Positions 34,007 to 44,558 of a stretch of 64,000 nt of DNA are shown here, in pieces. The translations under genes were made by a program, and so were the position numbers. The notes under the pieces were generated by a model. It did not search any database. It worked only from the letters and a program-made list of their open reading frames with translations, and had not been told where the DNA came from. Numbering within the stretch: the first letter of the stretch is position 1; every line of letters begins with the position of its first letter. The stretch comes from Flavobacteriaceae bacterium R38. Its GTDB lineage: Bacteria > Bacteroidota > Bacteroidia > Flavobacteriales > Flavobacteriaceae. The stretch is taken from NCBI GenBank assembly GCA_009901575.1, contig WXYP01000001.1, positions 744,001-808,000 on the forward strand. The letters run 5' to 3'.

Positions 34007-35967
34007 AATATTTTTTAATAGTTTTAGGCTTTTTGAGCAGTTTTTTTATACATGCACAAGAAGATCCGGTAAAATGGGAAACGTCTGTAGAAAAAATATC
34101 AGAAACAGAATATAACCTGATTTTTAAAGCTGATATAGAAGAGGGTTGGCATTTGTATTCTTCAAAAGAGTTAGATGAAGATGTACTTGGCCCTTTTCCT
34201 ACGTATTTTGAGTTTGAAAACGCTGGAAATGATTTTGAACTTATTGGAAGAATAACAGAAAATGAACCTATTACCGAGTTTGATAAGATCTTTGAAGCAG
34301 AATTATCTTTTTTTGATAAACAAGCCGTTTTTACTCAACGCATTAAAGTACTCAATAAAGAGTTGAATATTATCAAAGCATTGGTTGAAGGTCAGGCTTG
34401 TGATGATGAAAAATGCATTCTTGTTGGAGATGATTTTACATTTTCGCTAGACGGATCTGCAATTGTTGAAGAACAAGTAGAAATTGATGAGAAGAGTGTA
34501 GCACTGGCAAATCAGTTAAAATTGAATATTAAAAATCCGGAACTGATTAAAAGTGAATCTGATATCGCCAAAAGCGAGAATGGAATATGGGGAATCATTG
34601 CTTTAGGGTTTTTAGGTGGACTATTGGCACTATTGACGCCTTGCGTTTTTCCAATGATTCCGCTTACAGTATCGTTCTTTACCAAACAATCAGATGATAG
34701 GAGCAAAGGAATCCGAAATGCTATACTTTATGGCTTTTTTATCGTACTGATCTATTTCTTATTGAGTTTACCTTTTCATTTCCTGGATTCTTTAGATCCG
34801 GATATCTTGAATAACATTTCGACTAATGTTTGGTTGAATATTTTCTTCTTTGCCATTTTTGTATTTTTTGCATTTTCATTTTTTGGATATTATGAATTAA
34901 CGCTACCTGCATCGTGGGGTGCAAAAATGGATAAAGCATCAGATGTAGGAGGAGTTATAGGGGTGTTCTTTATGGCACTAACTTTGGCTATTGTTTCTTT
35001 CTCTTGTACTGGCCCTATTTTGGGTGGATTATTAGGAAGTACAACCTTATCTGAAGGTGATGTAGCTACCAATTTATCAGCTGGGATGACTGGTTTTGGT
35101 TTGGCATTAGCTCTGCCTTTTGCACTTTTTGCACTTTTCCCTAATTTATTGAATTCGTTGCCTAAATCTGGAGGATGGTTAAATACTGTAAAAGTGATTC
35201 TAGGATTTTTGGAGCTTGCACTAGCCTTTAAATTCTTGTCAAATGCAGATTTAGTTGCACATTGGGGACTGTTAAAGAGAGAAATTTTTATTGGAATATG
35301 GATATTAATTTTCTTATTATTAATACTGTATACCTTCGGAAAATTAAGATTCCCGCATGACGGACCTAAAAAGAAACTTAGCTTTTCCAGAATCTCATTT
35401 GGAATCCTGGTTATTGCCTTCACTGTTTATTTGATTTCCGGACTGGCAAAATTTACATCATTGAAGATGTTGAGCGGATTTCCACCTCCTGAGTTTTATA
35501 GTATTTTTGAGCAAAAAAACGATTGTCCGTTAGGAATTAATTGTTTTAAAGATTTTGAAGAAGGTCTTGCTTACGCTAAAGCCAATGATAAACCTATAAT
35601 GATAGACTTTACAGGTTGGGCATGTGTAAATTGCCGTAAAATGGAAGAAAATGTTTGGAGTTCACCAGATGTATATAGGTTGCTTAATGAAGAATATGTG
35701 TTGATTTCTTTATATGTAGATGATAGAAAGGAATTGGAAGAGAATAAAAAATTTGATTTTTTATCCGGCAATGGTAAAGTGAAACGTATAGAAACTATCG
35801 GTAAAAAATGGGGAACTTTTCAATACCTCAACTTTAACACTGCTTCTCAGCCTTTTTATGTTTTAATGTCTCCGGAATTGGAACTTTTAAATAATCCGGA
35901 ACAATATACAGATACCGAAACATATAAAAATTGGTTGGAATCAGGCTTAAATAATTTTAATAAATAG
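34003..35967 (+). CDS. dsbD: Thiol:disulfide interchange protein DsbD
   Basis: The 654-residue protein carries electrons from cytoplasmic thioredoxin to the periplasm. It has a signal peptide, an N-terminal immunoglobulin-like domain with a Cys pair (GQACDDEKC), an eight-helix CcdA-like membrane domain with ALLTPCVFPMIPLTV and SFSCTGPILGGLLG Cys residues, and a C-terminal thioredoxin domain with the CVNC active site (FTGWACVNCRKME). All three cysteine pairs are present. Start ATG overlaps the tilS stop (ATGA). Confidence 0.95.
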   Translation: MKYFLIVLGFLSSFFIHAQEDPVKWETSVEKISETEYNLIFKADIEEGWHLYSSKELDEDVLGPFPTYFEFENAGNDFELIGRITENEPITEFDKIFEAELSFFDKQAVFTQRIKVLNKELNIIKALVEGQACDDEKCILVGDDFTFSLDGSAIVEEQVEIDEKSVALANQLKLNIKNPELIKSESDIAKSENGIWGIIALGFLGGLLALLTPCVFPMIPLTVSFFTKQSDDRSKGIRNAILYGFFIVLIYFLLSLPFHFLDSLDPDILNNISTNVWLNIFFFAIFVFFAFSFFGYYELTLPASWGAKMDKASDVGGVIGVFFMALTLAIVSFSCTGPILGGLLGSTTLSEGDVATNLSAGMTGFGLALALPFALFALFPNLLNSLPKSGGWLNTVKVILGFLELALAFKFLSNADLVAHWGLLKREIFIGIWILIFLLLILYTFGKLRFPHDGPKKKLSFSRISFGILVIAFTVYLISGLAKFTSLKMLSGFPPPEFYSIFEQKNDCPLGINCFKDFEEGLAYAKANDKPIMIDFTGWACVNCRKMEENVWSSPDVYRLLNEEYVLISLYVDDRKELEENKKFDFLSGNGKVKRIETIGKKWGTFQYLNFNTASQPFYVLMSPELELLNNPEQYTDTETYKNWLESGLNNFNK

Positions 35968-35994
35968 AAAAATTAAATAGTATTTCAATTTTAA

Positions 35995-36031
35995 AATAAA
36001 ACCCGGTCACTAATGATCGGGTTTTATTTTT
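35995..36031. terminator. Bidirectional terminator between dsbD and RiPP precursor D
   Basis: AATAAAACCCG pairs with CGGGTTTTATT around a 12-base loop; T follows on both sides. It closes dsbD (plus) and the small peptide gene (minus). Confidence 0.85.
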
Positions 36032-36052
36032 ACAAAATATGAGAGTCAAGAA

Positions 36053-36205
36053 TTATAGACAAGCACCACCTGGAGGAGGACAACTATTCAGAGCTCCATC
36101 TGTTGGGCAACACCCAGAATGTCCACCTTTTACTTTTTCTGCGTTGAATTTAGAAACAACATTTTTTTTGAGATTTAATTTCGAATTTAAATTAATTTTT
36201 TTCAT
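36053..36205 (-). CDS. RiPP precursor D, 50 residues (hidden opposite a spurious frame)
   Basis: Start ATG at 36205 and stop TAA at 36053 encode a 50-residue peptide. The leader runs MKKINLNSKLNLKKNVV, sharing LNLxKK with precursors A and B, and ends in Gly-Gly at 27-28 (EKVKGG). The core is HSGCCPTDGALNSCPPPGGACL, with four Cys including a CC pair. The plus-strand frame overlapping it is a shadow with poor composition. It is 17 kb from the three others and has no maturase or exporter neighbour. It is transcribed against dsbD with a shared terminator. Confidence 0.75.
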   Translation of the reverse strand: MKKINLNSKLNLKKNVVSKFNAEKVKGGHSGCCPTDGALNSCPPPGGACL

Positions 36206-36436
36206 AATAATTAAAGTTGATAGTTATTAATTAATAATACAATACTAATCATTTTTAATTGTAATTTTTTATATTTTAACATATTGATTATCAATATTAT
36301 ATGTATTCCATAAAATGCTTATGGCTTTACTGTAATTTAAGCCTTATTTAAATGAGTTTAAATTTTGAAACTGAATAAAATATGTTATTTCTTTTATTAT
36401 TTGTAATCTTTTTCTTTCTTTATAAAAAAATCACAA

Positions 36437-37972
36437 ATGCTAATAAAAGTTTATGGGAGTTCAGTTTTTGGGGTAGAGGCTACAACAATTACCATTGAAG
36501 TAAATATTGATAAAGGCATAGGTTATTATTTGGTTGGCCTTCCCGATAATGCAATTAAAGAAAGTAACTTTCGTATTGCTGCTGCGCTTCAAAACAATGG
36601 ATATAGAATACCGGGTAAAAGAATTACCATTAATATGGCTCCGGCAGATCTTAGAAAAGAAGGTTCTGCATATGATCTCACACTAGCGATAGGTATCTTG
36701 GCAGCTTCCGGACAAATTAACAGCGAAAAAGTGCATGAATATTTAATCATGGGAGAATTATCTCTTGATGGTGGGCTACAATCTATAAGAGGAGCTTTAT
36801 CAATTGCCATAAAAGCTAAAGAAGAAAATTTTAAAGGATTAATTCTCCCTTTTCAGAATGTTAAAGAAGCAGCCATAGTAAAAGGATTGAAAGTATATGG
36901 AGTATCTACAATAAATGAGGTCATTGATTTTTTTAATGGAGAGAAAGAGTTAGAGGAAACTATTGTAGATATTGACAAAGAGTTTAACAAGAGTTTAGAG
37001 TTCCCCGATTTTGACTTTGCAGATGTGAAAGGACAGGAAAGTATTAAGCGATGTATGGAGATAGCAGCAGCAGGTGGTCACAATATTATTTTAATTGGTC
37101 CGCCAGGATCGGGAAAAACAATGTTAGCCAAACGTTTACCAAGTATTTTACCTCCAATGACACTTCAGGAGGCATTAGAAACCACAAAAATTCATAGTGT
37201 AGTTGGTAAACTTCCGGGAATTGGATTAATGACTCAACGCCCGTTTAGAAGTCCGCATCACACCATCTCCGATGTCGCTTTGGTAGGAGGAGGGACGTAT
37301 CCGCAACCCGGAGAAATCTCTTTATCGCATAATGGAGTTTTATTCCTTGATGAATTACCAGAATTTAAACGAAGCGTATTAGAAGTCATGCGTCAACCAT
37401 TAGAAGATAGAGAAGTTACGATTTCCAGAGCCAAATTTACAATTACATATCCTTCCAGTTTAATGCTGGTAGCAAGTATGAATCCTAGTCCGAGTGGATT
37501 TTTTAATGATGCCGAAACACCGGGAGTATCATCTCCTCAGGAAATGCAACGGTATCTCGGTAAAATTTCCGGCCCTTTATTAGACAGAATAGATATTCAT
37601 GTAGAAGTTACCCCGGTACCATTTGATAAACTTTCAGATGAAAGAAAAGGAGAAAATAGCTTTGCAATAAGGAAACGAGTAGTCAAAGCCAGAGAAATAC
37701 AACAGATCAGGTTTAAAGGTTTGGAGAAAACACATTATAATGCTCAGATGAGTACCCGTCAAATACGTGTGCATTGTGTATTGGATAATACTTCTAAATT
37801 GCTTTTAAAAAATGCAATGGAGCGTTTAAATCTATCGGCAAGGGCATACGATCGTATTCTCAAAGTGGCTCGTACAATAGCAGATTTAGAAGGAGAAGAC
37901 AAAGTGAATGGTTCGCACATCAGTGAAGCTATTCAATATAGAAGTTTAGATAGGGAAGGATGGTTGGGGTAA
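36437..37972 (+). CDS. comM: ComM/YifB family Mg-chelatase-like AAA+ ATPase
   Basis: The 511-residue protein has an N-terminal Lon-S16-like domain (to about residue 180, with NMAPADLRKEGSAYDL), a Mg-chelatase AAA+ core with Walker A GPPGSGKT and Walker B ISLSHNGVLFLDELPEF, and a C-terminal helical domain. ComM is a hexameric branch-migration helicase that helps integrate DNA in natural transformation; many genomes keep it without known competence. Single gene. Confidence 0.95.
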   Translation: MLIKVYGSSVFGVEATTITIEVNIDKGIGYYLVGLPDNAIKESNFRIAAALQNNGYRIPGKRITINMAPADLRKEGSAYDLTLAIGILAASGQINSEKVHEYLIMGELSLDGGLQSIRGALSIAIKAKEENFKGLILPFQNVKEAAIVKGLKVYGVSTINEVIDFFNGEKELEETIVDIDKEFNKSLEFPDFDFADVKGQESIKRCMEIAAAGGHNIILIGPPGSGKTMLAKRLPSILPPMTLQEALETTKIHSVVGKLPGIGLMTQRPFRSPHHTISDVALVGGGTYPQPGEISLSHNGVLFLDELPEFKRSVLEVMRQPLEDREVTISRAKFTITYPSSLMLVASMNPSPSGFFNDAETPGVSSPQEMQRYLGKISGPLLDRIDIHVEVTPVPFDKLSDERKGENSFAIRKRVVKAREIQQIRFKGLEKTHYNAQMSTRQIRVHCVLDNTSKLLLKNAMERLNLSARAYDRILKVARTIADLEGEDKVNGSHISEAIQYRSLDREGWLG

Positions 37973-38085
37973 TTATAAAAATGTTTAAAGCATTGTTAAT
38001 TTTTTTAGATTAAGAGTTAAATTCTCTCAAATTTTTTAAGAAAAACTATATCTTTCTAGCTTAATTTGCATAAAAACAAATAATT

Positions 38086-40956
38086 ATGAAAACCAAAAAA
38101 TTTAAAGTTATAAGCCTAGCTTTAATGTGCTTTGCTTTTTTTAGCATAATATCATGTGAGAAAAATGAAGAAACTACACAAAATGAAGAATTATCAATAG
38201 AGTTTGAAAAATATGAATTGGATAATGGACTTCAGGTAATTTTACATCAGGATAAGTCAGATCCTATAGTCTCTGTAGCTATTCGATATGATGTAGGGTC
38301 TAATCGTGAGAAAACCGGCCGTACTGGGTTTGCTCATTTATTTGAACATATGTTATTTCAGGAATCTGAGAATGTAGGGCAAGACCAGTTCTTTAAAAAG
38401 ATTCAGGATGCCGGAGGTACATTAAATGGAGGTACAGGTAAAGATGCTACAACCTATTTTGAAGTAGTTCCTAAAAATGCCTTGGAAACAGTTATGTGGT
38501 TAGAAAGTGATCGTATGGGATATCTGATTAATACGGTTACAGAGTCAGCCTTTGTAAATCAGCAAGAGGTTGTTCAAAATGAGAAAAGACAACGAGTAGA
38601 TAATAATCCTTATGGACATACGAATTGGGTAATTGATAAAGCGATTTACCCGGAAGGGCATCCGTATAATTGGCAGGTAATAGGTGAATTAGTAGACCTT
38701 CAAAATGCCACTGTAGAAGATGTAAAAGAATTTTATGATAAATATTACGGACCTAATAATGCCACTTTAGTCTTGGCAGGAGATTTTGAAACAGAGAATG
38801 CTAAAGCATTAATTGAGAAATATTTTGGTGAAATTAAGCGGCGTCAAGAAGTATCTGAACTGCAACCTCAACGTGTAACTTTAAATGAAACAAAGCGTTT
38901 GTATCATGAAGATAATTTTGCAAGAGCAGCTCAATTAAATATGGTTTGGCCTACAGTTGAAGAATATACAGATGATGCTTATGCTCTTGATTTCCTGGGA
39001 CAGTTATTATCAGATGGTAAAAAAGCTCCATTATATGAAGTATTAGTAAAAGATAAAGAATTAACTAGTAATGTAGCGGCTTTTAATGGAGCTCAAACAT
39101 TGGCTGGTGCATTTAGAATAAGAGTAACGGCCAATAATGGTAAGAATCTTTCTGATGTTGAAAATGCTATTTTTGAATCTTTTAAAAGATTTGAAGAAAA
39201 TGGTATTTCCGATAAGGATTTAGAACGTCTAAAAGCAGGTTCAGAAACAAACTTTTATAATGGCATCAGTAGTGTATTAGGAAAAGCTTTTCAATTAGCA
39301 AATTATAGTGTAGCTGCAGGAGATCCTGGATTTGTTACTCAAGATATTGAAAATATCAAAGCGGTCACCAAAGAAGATATCATGCGTGTATACAATACAT
39401 ACATTAAAGATAAACCCTATGTAATTACTAGTTTTGTTCCTAAAGGACAAGTAGAACTGATAGCAGAAAATTCTGAAAAAGCAGCAGTTGTAGAAGAAGA
39501 AATTAAAGATAATGTAGAAAAAATTGTAGTTGATACAGATACTGAAGTGATTAAAACACCATCTAGTTTTGATCGTTCTGTAGAACCAGCACAAGGTGTT
39601 TCTCCTAAACTGAATATTCCCGAATCGTGGTCAGTTACTTTAGCTAATGATATGAAAGTATATGGGATAGAACAGAATGAAATTCCGATAGTAAACTTTA
39701 GTATGACCATTGATGGCGGGCATTTATTAGACTCATTTGACAAAATAGGGGTAGCTAATTTATTGACAGATATTATGATGGAAGGAACTGCTAATAAGAC
39801 TCCTGCAGAATTGGAAGAAGAGATTGATTTGTTGGGCGCATCTATTAATATGTTTACAGGAAGAGAGTCTATAACAATTTCGGGAAATACATTAGTTAGA
39901 AATTTAGATAAAACTTTAGCTTTAGTAGAAGAGATTTTATTAGAACCCAGATGGGATGAAGAAGAATTAAAACGGATTAAAACCAGTACTATAAATGGTA
40001 TTAAACGTTCTGCAGCTAATCCTAATGTGGTTGCTAATCAGGTATATAATAAGATACTTTATGGGGAGGAACATATGTTTGCTTATCCTACGAGTGGTAC
40101 TGTAACATCAGTAGAATCTATTACTATGGATGATTTAAAAGCATTTTATAATAAAAACCTATCACCATCTATCAGCAGATTTCATATTGTAGGAAACATA
40201 AATCAGGAAAAAGCTATTAAAGCATTAAAAAATCTGGAAACAAACTGGAAGGCAAAAGACGTAACTATTCCAACATATGAAATTAAAAATGATAGAGATA
40301 AAGCATCATTGTATTTTGTAGATATTCCAAATGCAAAACAATCGGTAATTAATATTGGTTATATTGATATGGCACGTACTAACCCTGATTTTTATGCTTC
40401 AACAGTAATGAATTACAAGTTAGGCGGATCTTTTTCAGGGAACGTGAATTTAATTTTAAGAGAAGAAAAAGGGTATACTTACGGAGCAAGATCTGGTTTT
40501 TCAGGGACTAAAATACCAGGAGCATTTACAGCTTCTTCCAGTGTAAGAACAAATACTACTTTTGAATCGGTTATGATTTTCAAAGACGAAATAGAAAAAT
40601 ATAAAAACGGAATTTCTCAAGAAGATCTGGATTTTACAAAAAATGCATTGATAAAATCTAATGCTCGTCGTTTTGAAACACAAAATGCATTATTAGGAAT
40701 GCTTAGAACAATGAGTGCTTATGATTTACCAGCAGATTACATTGCCAATGAAGAACGTATAGTAAGAGATATGACTTTAGAGCAACATAAAGCATTAGCC
40801 CAAAAACATTTAGATGAATCTAAAATGGCTTATTTGGTAATCGGAGATGCAAAAACTCAGTTTAAACAATTTATAGATGCTGGTTTTGATGAAGTAATTT
40901 TATTAGATAAAGATGCTAAGCCTGTTGCTAATGGCTTAAATTCGGAGATAAAATGA
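38086..40956 (+). CDS. M16-family zinc metallopeptidase lipoprotein (two-domain)
   Basis: The 956-residue protein holds two M16 (insulinase-like) halves in one chain. A lipoprotein signal ends at Cys24 (IISCEK). The first half has the inverted zinc motif H-x-x-E-H at 84-88 (FAHLFEHML) and the distant ligand Glu in VVQNEKRQRVDN. The second half (about 510-956) lacks that motif but keeps the fold, as in mitochondrial processing peptidase-like pairs. It probably degrades peptides in the periplasm; the substrate is unknown. A strong terminator follows. Confidence 0.93.
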   Translation: MKTKKFKVISLALMCFAFFSIISCEKNEETTQNEELSIEFEKYELDNGLQVILHQDKSDPIVSVAIRYDVGSNREKTGRTGFAHLFEHMLFQESENVGQDQFFKKIQDAGGTLNGGTGKDATTYFEVVPKNALETVMWLESDRMGYLINTVTESAFVNQQEVVQNEKRQRVDNNPYGHTNWVIDKAIYPEGHPYNWQVIGELVDLQNATVEDVKEFYDKYYGPNNATLVLAGDFETENAKALIEKYFGEIKRRQEVSELQPQRVTLNETKRLYHEDNFARAAQLNMVWPTVEEYTDDAYALDFLGQLLSDGKKAPLYEVLVKDKELTSNVAAFNGAQTLAGAFRIRVTANNGKNLSDVENAIFESFKRFEENGISDKDLERLKAGSETNFYNGISSVLGKAFQLANYSVAAGDPGFVTQDIENIKAVTKEDIMRVYNTYIKDKPYVITSFVPKGQVELIAENSEKAAVVEEEIKDNVEKIVVDTDTEVIKTPSSFDRSVEPAQGVSPKLNIPESWSVTLANDMKVYGIEQNEIPIVNFSMTIDGGHLLDSFDKIGVANLLTDIMMEGTANKTPAELEEEIDLLGASINMFTGRESITISGNTLVRNLDKTLALVEEILLEPRWDEEELKRIKTSTINGIKRSAANPNVVANQVYNKILYGEEHMFAYPTSGTVTSVESITMDDLKAFYNKNLSPSISRFHIVGNINQEKAIKALKNLETNWKAKDVTIPTYEIKNDRDKASLYFVDIPNAKQSVINIGYIDMARTNPDFYASTVMNYKLGGSFSGNVNLILREEKGYTYGARSGFSGTKIPGAFTASSSVRTNTTFESVMIFKDEIEKYKNGISQEDLDFTKNALIKSNARRFETQNALLGMLRTMSAYDLPADYIANEERIVRDMTLEQHKALAQKHLDESKMAYLVIGDAKTQFKQFIDAGFDEVILLDKDAKPVANGLNSEIK

Positions 40957-41262
40957 TCGTATTGAAAATAAATATAAAAAAGCTCGGATATTATTTCTGA
41001 GCTTTTTTTAAATATAATTTCAAAATTTATAATTCAAATCATGTTTAAATATAGTACACCAAAATATAAAGATTAAATAAAAGAATTTAATCAAAATACC
41101 TCTTACTCTTTAAAAATTAAAGTAATACTTTTTAGATATTTAAAATTTAAAGATAATTGTTAAAAATGCTTAAAAAGCTTTTTGAATTAAAAAGAGATGC
41201 TTTGAATTTAGTTAATTTTAAAGTGCTAAAACTAAAATAATTAACTAAATACACATTCTACA
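40957..41262. other. Intergenic stretch before the tricorn-like gene
   Basis: These 306 bases contain the terminator of the M16 gene (40976-41009). The remainder is AT-rich DNA with no supported gene or clear promoter box. Confidence 0.55.
40976..41009 (+). terminator. Terminator of the M16 peptidase gene
   Basis: AAAAAAGCTC pairs with GAGCTTTTTT around a 13-base loop and runs into T. Confidence 0.85.
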
Positions 41263-44200
41263 ATGAGATTTTTTCTTAAGGCATTCTTGCTTCCAATACT
41301 TGGTTTGGGATTTGTAACTGCGCAATCCCCGTTAATAAATACTCCTTCAATAAGCCCGGATGGGAAATCAATAGCTTTTAATTTTCAAGGTGATATATGG
41401 ACGGCAGATATCAATGGTCAAAATGCAAAACGGATAACTGTTCACGAGGCTTACGATACTAAACCAATATGGAGTTATGATGGAAAATCTATAGCTTTTC
41501 AAAGTAACAGGTATGGTAATAATGATATTTATATTATCGCGACCAATGGAGGACAACCAAAGAGAATAACATATCATTCAACTAATGATGTTATTACTGA
41601 TTATACAAAAGATGGAGATATTTTATTTGCTACGAGGAGAAATTTTCTGCAGGTAGAAAGAGAAACAGAAATACATAAAGTAAATGAGAAAGGAGGAACT
41701 CCATACAGGTTTATGAATTCTTTGGGGTTTGACGCGACTGTATCTCCGAATGGTAATTTTATAGCTTTTGTTAAAGGATCGTGTAGATTGGAAAGAGAAG
41801 CTTACAGAGGGCCTGCCAATAGGAATATATGGCTTTATGATATTAAAAATGATTCATACGAGCAACTAACCACTTTTAATGGAAATGATTTCTATCCGCA
41901 ATGGGGAGATAATAATACCATTTATTTTCAATCATCCAGAAGCGGAAAATATAATGTACATAGAATAAAAATAGATGAGAGAGGAAAAAAGGAGGGTGAT
42001 ATTAGTTCTGTCAGTTCTTTTAAAGATATGGGAATATTTTCTTTTCAAATAAGCAAGAATGGAAAAGATTTAATTGCAGTAAAAGGAGATCAGGTATATA
42101 CTTTTGATGTTACATCAAATACATCACGTGAATTAAAAATTAACCTGGATACCGATTACAGATTAGATCCTGTAGTACATAGACGCTATACCAATAACGT
42201 TGGAGAAGTAGTGCCTTCTCCCAATGGTAAATACAGTGCCTTGGTTATCAGAGGAGAAATTTTTATTACCGAAAACAATAAAGAAAAAAACAGAACAGTT
42301 AATGTCTCCAATTCATCTTACAGAGACAGGATGGTTTCCTGGTTAGACGATTCGACTGTACTTTTTGTTTCGGATAGAGACGGGCAAAATGATTTATATG
42401 TAGTTAAATCAGATGATCCAAATCAAACCGACCTTTTTAAATCATTAAAACATAAAGTGATCAGGTTAACCAAAACTGGAGAAGAAGAGAGTAATCCGGT
42501 AATTTCTCCAGATGGGAAATCGGTTGCATTTTTGAGGGGAAGGGGAAAATTAATTGTTGCTTCTATTAATAAAGAAGGAAGGTTGTCAAATGAAAAAACA
42601 TTATTAAACGGTTGGGATACTCCTGCAGGAATATCGTGGTCGCCAGATTCTAAATGGCTGGCTTATAATTTGAGTGATCTGGATTTTAATGGAGAAATAT
42701 ACATCCACAAAGCAGATAATTCTAAAAAACCTGTGAATGTCTCGGTACACCCTAAACAAGATATTAATCCTATCTGGAGTAAAGACGGAAAGAAACTTGT
42801 TTTTTCTTCAAATAGAAATAACAATGATTATGATGTATGGTTTGTTTGGTTGAATAAAGCAGATTGGGAAAAAACTACACAAGACTGGGAAGAAGAATCG
42901 ATTAGCAAGTCAGAAAAAAATAAGGGTAAAAGTAAAGATTCAGAAGAAGTTAAGCCAATTACTATTGACTTTGATAACCTATATGAAAGACAAGTTCAGG
43001 TAACTTCATATACTGGAGGAGAATTTGCTCAGGCAATTTCTAAGGATGGAAAAACTATTTATTATACTACTGGAAACGGAAGTAGAGGAAATGCCCAAAC
43101 TGAAGCAGATTTATATAAGATTAAATGGAATGGAGATGACAGAAAGGCACTTACTATAAGCAATAGCCGTCCTTCAAATATTGCTGTCAATAAAAATTAT
43201 ACTCATTTGTATTTAACCAGAGGAAGAGGGAATGTTTCAAGAATTAATTTGTCAAATGACAAATCAGAAAACCTTCCTGTTTCGGCAAAGATAGACGTAA
43301 ATTATCAGGAAGAAGCCAATCAAATTTTTGAAGAAGCATGGAAGGCCATAAATGACGGATTTTACGATCCTGATTTTCATGGACAAAATTGGACTGCATT
43401 AAAGAAAAAGTACAAGCCTTTGGCTATGAAAGCATCAACGAGAAGCGATTTTCAAACTGTTTTTAATTGGTTACTCGGGCAAATAAATGCAAGTCACATG
43501 GGACTACGCGGAGGAGAACGTAGAGAAGATCTTCAACGAGAAGTAACCGGATTATTAGGGTTGGAATTAAAACCACAAGCTAACGGAAGTTTAAAAGTTG
43601 AAAAAGTAATAGAGAATATGCCGGCAGACAGGAGTAGTAGTAAAATAGAATCTGGTGATATTATTACTTCAGTAAACGGTAAAAAACTATCCGGAAACGA
43701 TAATTTCTATGGTTGGTTAACAGGAACATCTAACGAAAAGATTTACCTGACTGTGAAAAGAGGAAACGCTACAAGTGAAGTTGTAATACGTCCAAAAAGT
43801 AATAATAGAATAGAGAATTACAATTCATGGGTAAAAGAGCGCAAACGCTTAACAGAGCAATATTCTAATGGCAGATTAGGTTACATTCATATCCAGGGAA
43901 TGAACTGGATCAGTTTTGAACGGTTTGAAAGAGAATTAACTGCAGCAGGATTAGGAAAAGAAGGAATTGTGATTGATGTTAGATATAATGGAGGAGGATG
44001 GACCACAGATTATTTAATGACGGTACTAAGTGTTAAGCAACATGCATATACGGTACCAAGAGGAGCAGCAAAAAATTTGAAAAATGAACATAAAAAATTC
44101 ATTAATCATTATCCGTTTAGTGAACGTTTACCGTTAACATCATGGACAAAGCCATCTATTGCCTTAACCAATCATACGAGTTATTCCAATGCAGAAATAT

Positions 44201-44475
44201 TTGCACATGCTTATAAAACCTTAGGAATAGGAAAAGTTGTTGGAGAAGCAACTTTTGGAGCAGTAATCTCAACAGGAGGTAGAGGATTAATAGACGGGTC
44301 TGCAGTAAGAATGCCATTTAGAGGATGGTATGTGAAAGCTACAGAGTCTAATATGGAATTAGGTCCAGCAGTACCAGATGTAACTGCAATTAATGCTCCG
44401 GATGATAAAGCAAAGAATAAAGATACACAGTTAAAAAAGGCAGTAGATGAACTTCTAAAACAACTTGATAATTAA
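41263..44475 (+). CDS. Tricorn-like S41 protease with beta-propeller and PDZ domain
   Basis: The 1070-residue protein has a signal peptide (LKAFLLPILGLGFVTAQ). Two beta-propeller blocks built of PD40/TolB-like repeats follow (SPDGKSIAFNFQGDIW, WSYDGKSIAFQSNR, ISPDGKSVAFLRG, WSKDGKKLVFSSNRN). Then come a PDZ domain (about residues 765-840) and an S41 protease with IVIDVRYNGGG and nucleophile segment TSYSNAE, GEATFGAV. This is the tricorn protease design, in secreted form. It likely trims peptides in the periplasm; Glu/Lys-rich residues near 545-570 form a linker. Confidence 0.92.
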   Translation: MRFFLKAFLLPILGLGFVTAQSPLINTPSISPDGKSIAFNFQGDIWTADINGQNAKRITVHEAYDTKPIWSYDGKSIAFQSNRYGNNDIYIIATNGGQPKRITYHSTNDVITDYTKDGDILFATRRNFLQVERETEIHKVNEKGGTPYRFMNSLGFDATVSPNGNFIAFVKGSCRLEREAYRGPANRNIWLYDIKNDSYEQLTTFNGNDFYPQWGDNNTIYFQSSRSGKYNVHRIKIDERGKKEGDISSVSSFKDMGIFSFQISKNGKDLIAVKGDQVYTFDVTSNTSRELKINLDTDYRLDPVVHRRYTNNVGEVVPSPNGKYSALVIRGEIFITENNKEKNRTVNVSNSSYRDRMVSWLDDSTVLFVSDRDGQNDLYVVKSDDPNQTDLFKSLKHKVIRLTKTGEEESNPVISPDGKSVAFLRGRGKLIVASINKEGRLSNEKTLLNGWDTPAGISWSPDSKWLAYNLSDLDFNGEIYIHKADNSKKPVNVSVHPKQDINPIWSKDGKKLVFSSNRNNNDYDVWFVWLNKADWEKTTQDWEEESISKSEKNKGKSKDSEEVKPITIDFDNLYERQVQVTSYTGGEFAQAISKDGKTIYYTTGNGSRGNAQTEADLYKIKWNGDDRKALTISNSRPSNIAVNKNYTHLYLTRGRGNVSRINLSNDKSENLPVSAKIDVNYQEEANQIFEEAWKAINDGFYDPDFHGQNWTALKKKYKPLAMKASTRSDFQTVFNWLLGQINASHMGLRGGERREDLQREVTGLLGLELKPQANGSLKVEKVIENMPADRSSSKIESGDIITSVNGKKLSGNDNFYGWLTGTSNEKIYLTVKRGNATSEVVIRPKSNNRIENYNSWVKERKRLTEQYSNGRLGYIHIQGMNWISFERFERELTAAGLGKEGIVIDVRYNGGGWTTDYLMTVLSVKQHAYTVPRGAAKNLKNEHKKFINHYPFSERLPLTSWTKPSIALTNHTSYSNAEIFAHAYKTLGIGKVVGEATFGAVISTGGRGLIDGSAVRMPFRGWYVKATESNMELGPAVPDVTAINAPDDKAKNKDTQLKKAVDELLKQLDN

Positions 44476-44558
44476 TGAATTATAAAAAGAAATGAATTGT
44501 TCAGTTGTTATGGTTTATATTAGCCAGACATAAGTCTGTATTTATTTAAACCTTTTAT

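Noticed and set aside
34890-35423. 177-residue minus-strand frame inside dsbD
   Set aside because: It lies antisense to the DsbD membrane domain and has no domain pattern; a shadow.
36039-36230. 63-residue plus-strand frame after dsbD
   Set aside because: It is antisense to the RiPP precursor D gene, whose leader and GG motif explain the region better.
39295-39743. Two minus-strand frames of about 100 residues within the M16 gene
   Set aside because: They lie wholly inside a well-supported peptidase gene and are rich in Phe/Cys/Tyr or Ser, as antisense shadows are.
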